Below, one piece after another: positions 7,561 through 9,375 of a stretch of 9,375 bases of DNA. The stretch covers positions 1 through 9,375 of the forward strand of contig SHYI01000032.1 in assembly GCA_009692905.1 (NCBI GenBank), written 5' to 3'. The position numbers were made by a program, and so were the translations under genes. Source of the stretch: Chloroflexota bacterium. Its GTDB lineage: Bacteria; Chloroflexota; Limnocylindria; Limnocylindrales; Limnocylindraceae. Under the pieces are notes generated by a model, which worked only from the letters and a program-made list of their open reading frames with translations, was not told the origin of the DNA and did not search any database. The number at the start of each line of letters is the position of its first letter. The stretch's first letter is position 1.

Positions 7561-7589
7561 TTGCGCACAGGCGCGTGCTCGTTCATGAT
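7561..7589 (+). promoter_or_regulatory. Weak candidate promoter for the transporter operon
   Basis: TTGCGC (7561-7566) and CATGAT (7584-7589) are 17 bases apart and match the consensus only partly. Transcription would start near 7596, giving a leader of about 120 bases. No better promoter was found in 7490-7627. This start would cut off part of the candidate anti-ribosome-binding-site segment at 7593-7599, so the two calls conflict. Confidence 0.25.
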
Positions 7590-7592
7590 GAC

Positions 7593-7729
7593 GGTCCTCG
7601 ACTGCATCGGACGCAGCCGCACTGTCGTATCTGCTTCGGTAGGTGAGACGTGGTCACGTAGTCCGAAACAGAGGCGAGCCCAGCCGGAACGGTTGGGAAT
7701 AGCAGATAGGAGGACCTCATGAAGGTCTT
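7593..7729 (+). promoter_or_regulatory. Candidate structured cis-regulatory RNA leader of the binding-protein gene
   Basis: Several complementary segments sit between manA and the binding-protein gene. An 8-bp helix pairs TATCTGCT (7628-7635) with AGCAGATA (7701-7708), closing about 80 bases directly against the ribosome binding site. Inside it, TTCGG (7635-7639) can pair with CCGAA (7663-7667), sharing only base 7635 with the closing helix. CCCAGCC (7679-7685) pairs with GGTTGGG (7691-7697) over a 5-base loop, giving a three-way junction. GGTCCTC (7593-7599) is exactly complementary to GAGGACC (7710-7716), covering the ribosome binding site. All this is direct base complementarity. That it is a riboswitch or other regulator is inference, and no known class could be assigned. 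Confidence 0.5.
7708..7729 (+). promoter_or_regulatory. Ribosome binding site and start codon inside a small hairpin
   Basis: AGGAGG (7708-7713) lies 5 bases before the ATG at 7719 and is an ideal ribosome binding site. AGGACCT (7711-7717) can pair with AGGTCTT (7723-7729) as six Watson-Crick pairs plus one G-U, leaving CATGA as the loop. The loop holds the start codon and the stem holds half of the binding site. This helix excludes the long-range pairing of 7710-7716 with 7593-7599. Confidence 0.65.
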
Positions 7730-8924
7730 TAACAAGAAGGGCCTTAGCGCCCTTGCAGCAGTTGCGATTCTCGCAGCTGCATGCGGTGGCTCGACGGCGA
7801 GCACCGCGGGCAAGACGTTGACAGTCGGGATTAGCTTCCCACTCAACGGCTCAAGCCTTGCTGCAGCGGGCCCTGCCCGCGACGGCGCACTCCTTGCGAT
7901 CAAGGAGGCTTCGATTGAGGGCTACACCCTTAAGGCGAAGGTTCTTGACCACGCCAAGGAAGGCGCACACAACCCAGACCAGGCCGCTGCAGACATGCTG
8001 ACCTTCGTTGGTCAGGAAGATGTCGTCGCCGTGGTTGGTCCATTCAACTCGGCTTCGGCCCGAGCCCAGATTCCTGTCTCGTCAGAGGCCGGACTTCTTC
8101 AGTGCTCGCCGTCGAACACGAACCCAACGCTCACCAAGGGCGCTGACGGCGAGGCCCTTCGTGGCGGCCGTGCAGTGAACTATGTGCGTGTTGCAACAAC
8201 GGACGACCTTCAGGGGCCAGCCGTTGCCGTGTACGCCAAGGAGAACGGCGCCGTGAAGATCTACATCCTTGACTCCACCGATGCCTACGGCAAGGGTGTA
8301 GCGGATGCCTTCGAGGCACAGTTCATCGCCGATGGCGGCACCGTTGTTGGCCGAAGCGGCCTCCCAACGGGCACGACTGACTTCTCTGCTGTTGCTACAG
8401 CCGCGAAGGCAGCCGACGCTGACTCGATCTTCTACGGCGGTGTGACGTCAGACGGCGCCCCACTCTTCCGTAACGCACTTGCCCAGGCGGGCATCGGTGC
8501 GCTGCCGTTCTACGGTGCCGACGGCATCTATGACGGCACGACCACGGGTTCGTACATTGATCTTGCCGGTGCAAATGCTGAGAACAGCTACGCATCGCAG
8601 GCTGCAATTGAGAACATTCCTGGCAAGGCAGACTTCAACGTGAAGTTCTTGGCTGAGTTCGGCAAGGATGCCGAGGGCTACGCCTACGCTGGCTACGCCT
8701 GCGCACAGATCATCATCGAGGGGATCGCCGCTGCCGTTGCTGGTGGCGATGTGACCCGCGAGACGGTTCGATCAGCTGTTGTCGATAAGGGTGCCGCCTT
8801 CGAGACGGTTCTCGGTTCGGTCAGCTTTGACGCCGTTGGCGATACGACCCAGCGCATCATCTCCCTCTACAAGGTTGAGGGCGGCGCTTGGAAGTTCGTT
8901 AAGGAGATCAATTACGGGAACTAA
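7719..8924 (+). CDS. Branched-chain amino acid-type ABC transporter substrate-binding lipoprotein (LivJ/LivK-like)
   Basis: This 401-residue protein begins with a lipoprotein signal: MKVFNKKG, a hydrophobic stretch and ILAAAC, with C22 as the lipid-modified residue. It would be anchored outside the membrane to capture substrate for the permease. The mature part is a type I periplasmic-binding fold (Peripla_BP_6). VGISFPLNG (36-44) is the first strand. VVGPFNSASA (105-114) and QCSPSNTNPTLTK (128-140) match the ligand-contacting loops of LivJ. STDAYGKGVADAF (186-198) is the hinge-side helix start. YGADGIYD (265-272) follows in the second lobe. The family binds leucine, isoleucine and valine but also amides, urea and other small compounds, so the substrate is not fixed. 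It has a strong ribosome binding site, a long leader before it and a terminator after it. The livH-type gene downstream confirms the transporter context. Confidence 0.9.
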   Translation: MKVFNKKGLSALAAVAILAAACGGSTASTAGKTLTVGISFPLNGSSLAAAGPARDGALLAIKEASIEGYTLKAKVLDHAKEGAHNPDQAAADMLTFVGQEDVVAVVGPFNSASARAQIPVSSEAGLLQCSPSNTNPTLTKGADGEALRGGRAVNYVRVATTDDLQGPAVAVYAKENGAVKIYILDSTDAYGKGVADAFEAQFIADGGTVVGRSGLPTGTTDFSAVATAAKAADADSIFYGGVTSDGAPLFRNALAQAGIGALPFYGADGIYDGTTTGSYIDLAGANAENSYASQAAIENIPGKADFNVKFLAEFGKDAEGYAYAGYACAQIIIEGIAAAVAGGDVTRETVRSAVVDKGAAFETVLGSVSFDAVGDTTQRIISLYKVEGGAWKFVKEINYGN

Positions 8925-8967
8925 TCCGGTCGCGTAGGGGAACCTGCGCGCCTGATTAAGGCACCGT

Positions 8968-9010
8968 GAAGGCCCCCGCCGCCCGCAAGGGTGGTGGGGG
9001 CTCTTCGTTT
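8968..9010 (+). terminator. Intrinsic terminator between the binding protein and permease genes
   Basis: GCCCCCGCCGCCC (8972-8984) pairs with GGGTGGTGGGGGC (8989-9001) as a 13-bp stem with two G-U pairs, closed by the GNRA-type loop GCAA. An A-containing segment before it (GAAG, 8968-8971) and TCTTCGTTT after it give the usual flanks. With one bulge the stem can extend by four more pairs. It starts 43 bases after the binding-protein stop. It should reduce transcription into the permease genes. Confidence 0.85.
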
Positions 9011-9031
9011 CCCTCACAGGCGGCTCCCCTC

Positions 9032-9060
9032 TTGCCGAATCGCCCGATGGGCGGCACTAT
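9032..9060 (+). promoter_or_regulatory. Weak candidate second promoter before the permease gene
   Basis: TTGCCG (9032-9037) and CACTAT (9055-9060) are 17 bases apart. Each matches the consensus only moderately (4 and 3 of 6). Its place between the terminator and the permease start makes an internal promoter reasonable, but the sequence alone is weak. A short inverted repeat, CGCCC/GGGCG (9041-9045/9049-9053), lies in the spacer. Confidence 0.25.
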
Positions 9061-9108
9061 CTACGGAATGAGTCTGCAGCCCGGCTGGGTTGCCAGTGAG
9101 GGGGATAT

Positions 9109-9375
9109 ATGGCCACCGCCAGCGTGACGAGCAGTACTGCAGGTCGTCTCCTCGGCAACTTGCGCCTCCCGCTCAGCATCCTCGCCTTCCTAGGGCTGGC
9201 CCTGGGCGCGCTCGGGATCGACCAGTTCGTGAACGCGATGACGCTCGGTGCGATCTATGCCCTCGTCGCCCTCGGCTACACCATGGTCTACGGCATCATT
9301 GAGCTGATCAACTTTGCGCACGGCGATGTCTTCATGGTCGGCTCCTTCGTGGCCATGTTCATCAGCAGTAGCCTC
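9109..9375 (+). CDS. livH: Branched-chain amino acid-type ABC transporter permease, LivH-like (3' end outside the window)
   Basis: The first 89 residues are present and the frame is open to the right edge. After a polar N terminus and a hydrophobic segment (about 20-36), residues 44-80 carry the LivH signature MTLGAIYALVALGYTMVYG followed by IIELINFAHGDVFMVGSF. LivH is one of two integral membrane subunits that form the channel with LivM, powered by the ATPases LivG and LivF. Those genes are expected downstream but are not in the window. The start ATG at 9109 has GAGGGGG at 9098-9104, 4 bases before it. The 184-base gap from the binding-protein gene contains a terminator, so expression may rely on read-through or an internal promoter. 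The family assignment is firm; the exact substrate is not. Confidence 0.92.
   Translation, partial: MATASVTSSTAGRLLGNLRLPLSILAFLGLALGALGIDQFVNAMTLGAIYALVALGYTMVYGIIELINFAHGDVFMVGSFVAMFISSSL

Noticed and set aside
7634..7650. Assignment of the leader to the M-box (ykoK) magnesium riboswitch class
   Set aside because: Only the 5' strand looks similar, judged from memory; the later conserved parts and the usual length are missing, and the gene is an amino acid-type binding protein.

Overview
The window comes from a GC-rich bacterium. It is probably a monoderm from an actinobacterial- or Chloroflexota-like lineage. This rests on the base composition, the lipoprotein form of the solute-binding protein and the apparent leaderless starts; no phylogenetic marker is present, so the placement is tentative. 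No mobile element, CRISPR array, tRNA or rRNA was seen.

Layout: (1) 1-269, minus strand: a GlsB/YeaQ/YmgE-type small membrane protein that runs off the left edge. (2) 333-1556, plus: a fold-type I aspartate/aromatic aminotransferase, divergent from the first gene across a 63-bp gap. (3) 1643-6622, plus: a 1659-residue secreted protein of unknown function. It has a signal peptide, a LysM-like segment, four dispersed Asp-box (BNR) motifs, several Asp-rich calcium-loop-like segments, an acidic linker and two C-terminal cysteine-bearing Ig-like repeats. (4) 6644-7489, plus: a short type I mannose-6-phosphate isomerase (ManA). (5) 7490-7718: a non-coding leader rich in complementary segments. (6) 7719-8924, plus: a branched-chain amino acid type lipoprotein (LivJ/LivK-like). 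(7) 8968-9010: a strong intrinsic terminator. (8) 9109-9375, plus: the start of the LivH-type permease, cut by the right edge.

Two styles of gene start are visible. The first four genes all have a TANNNT -10 hexamer beginning 12-13 bases before the start codon, which places the transcription start on or next to the initiator codon, so they look leaderless. The two transporter genes instead have purine-rich ribosome binding sites, and the first has a long leader that can fold so that its ribosome binding site and start codon are hidden.

Functionally, genes 5 and 8 begin an ABC uptake operon for branched-chain amino acids or related amides. The terminator between them probably gives more binding protein than permease. 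ManA links fructose-6-phosphate to mannose-6-phosphate and may supply mannosyl precursors. The giant exported protein is the least explained gene. The candidate cis-regulatory RNA before the binding-protein gene is the least explained non-coding element.
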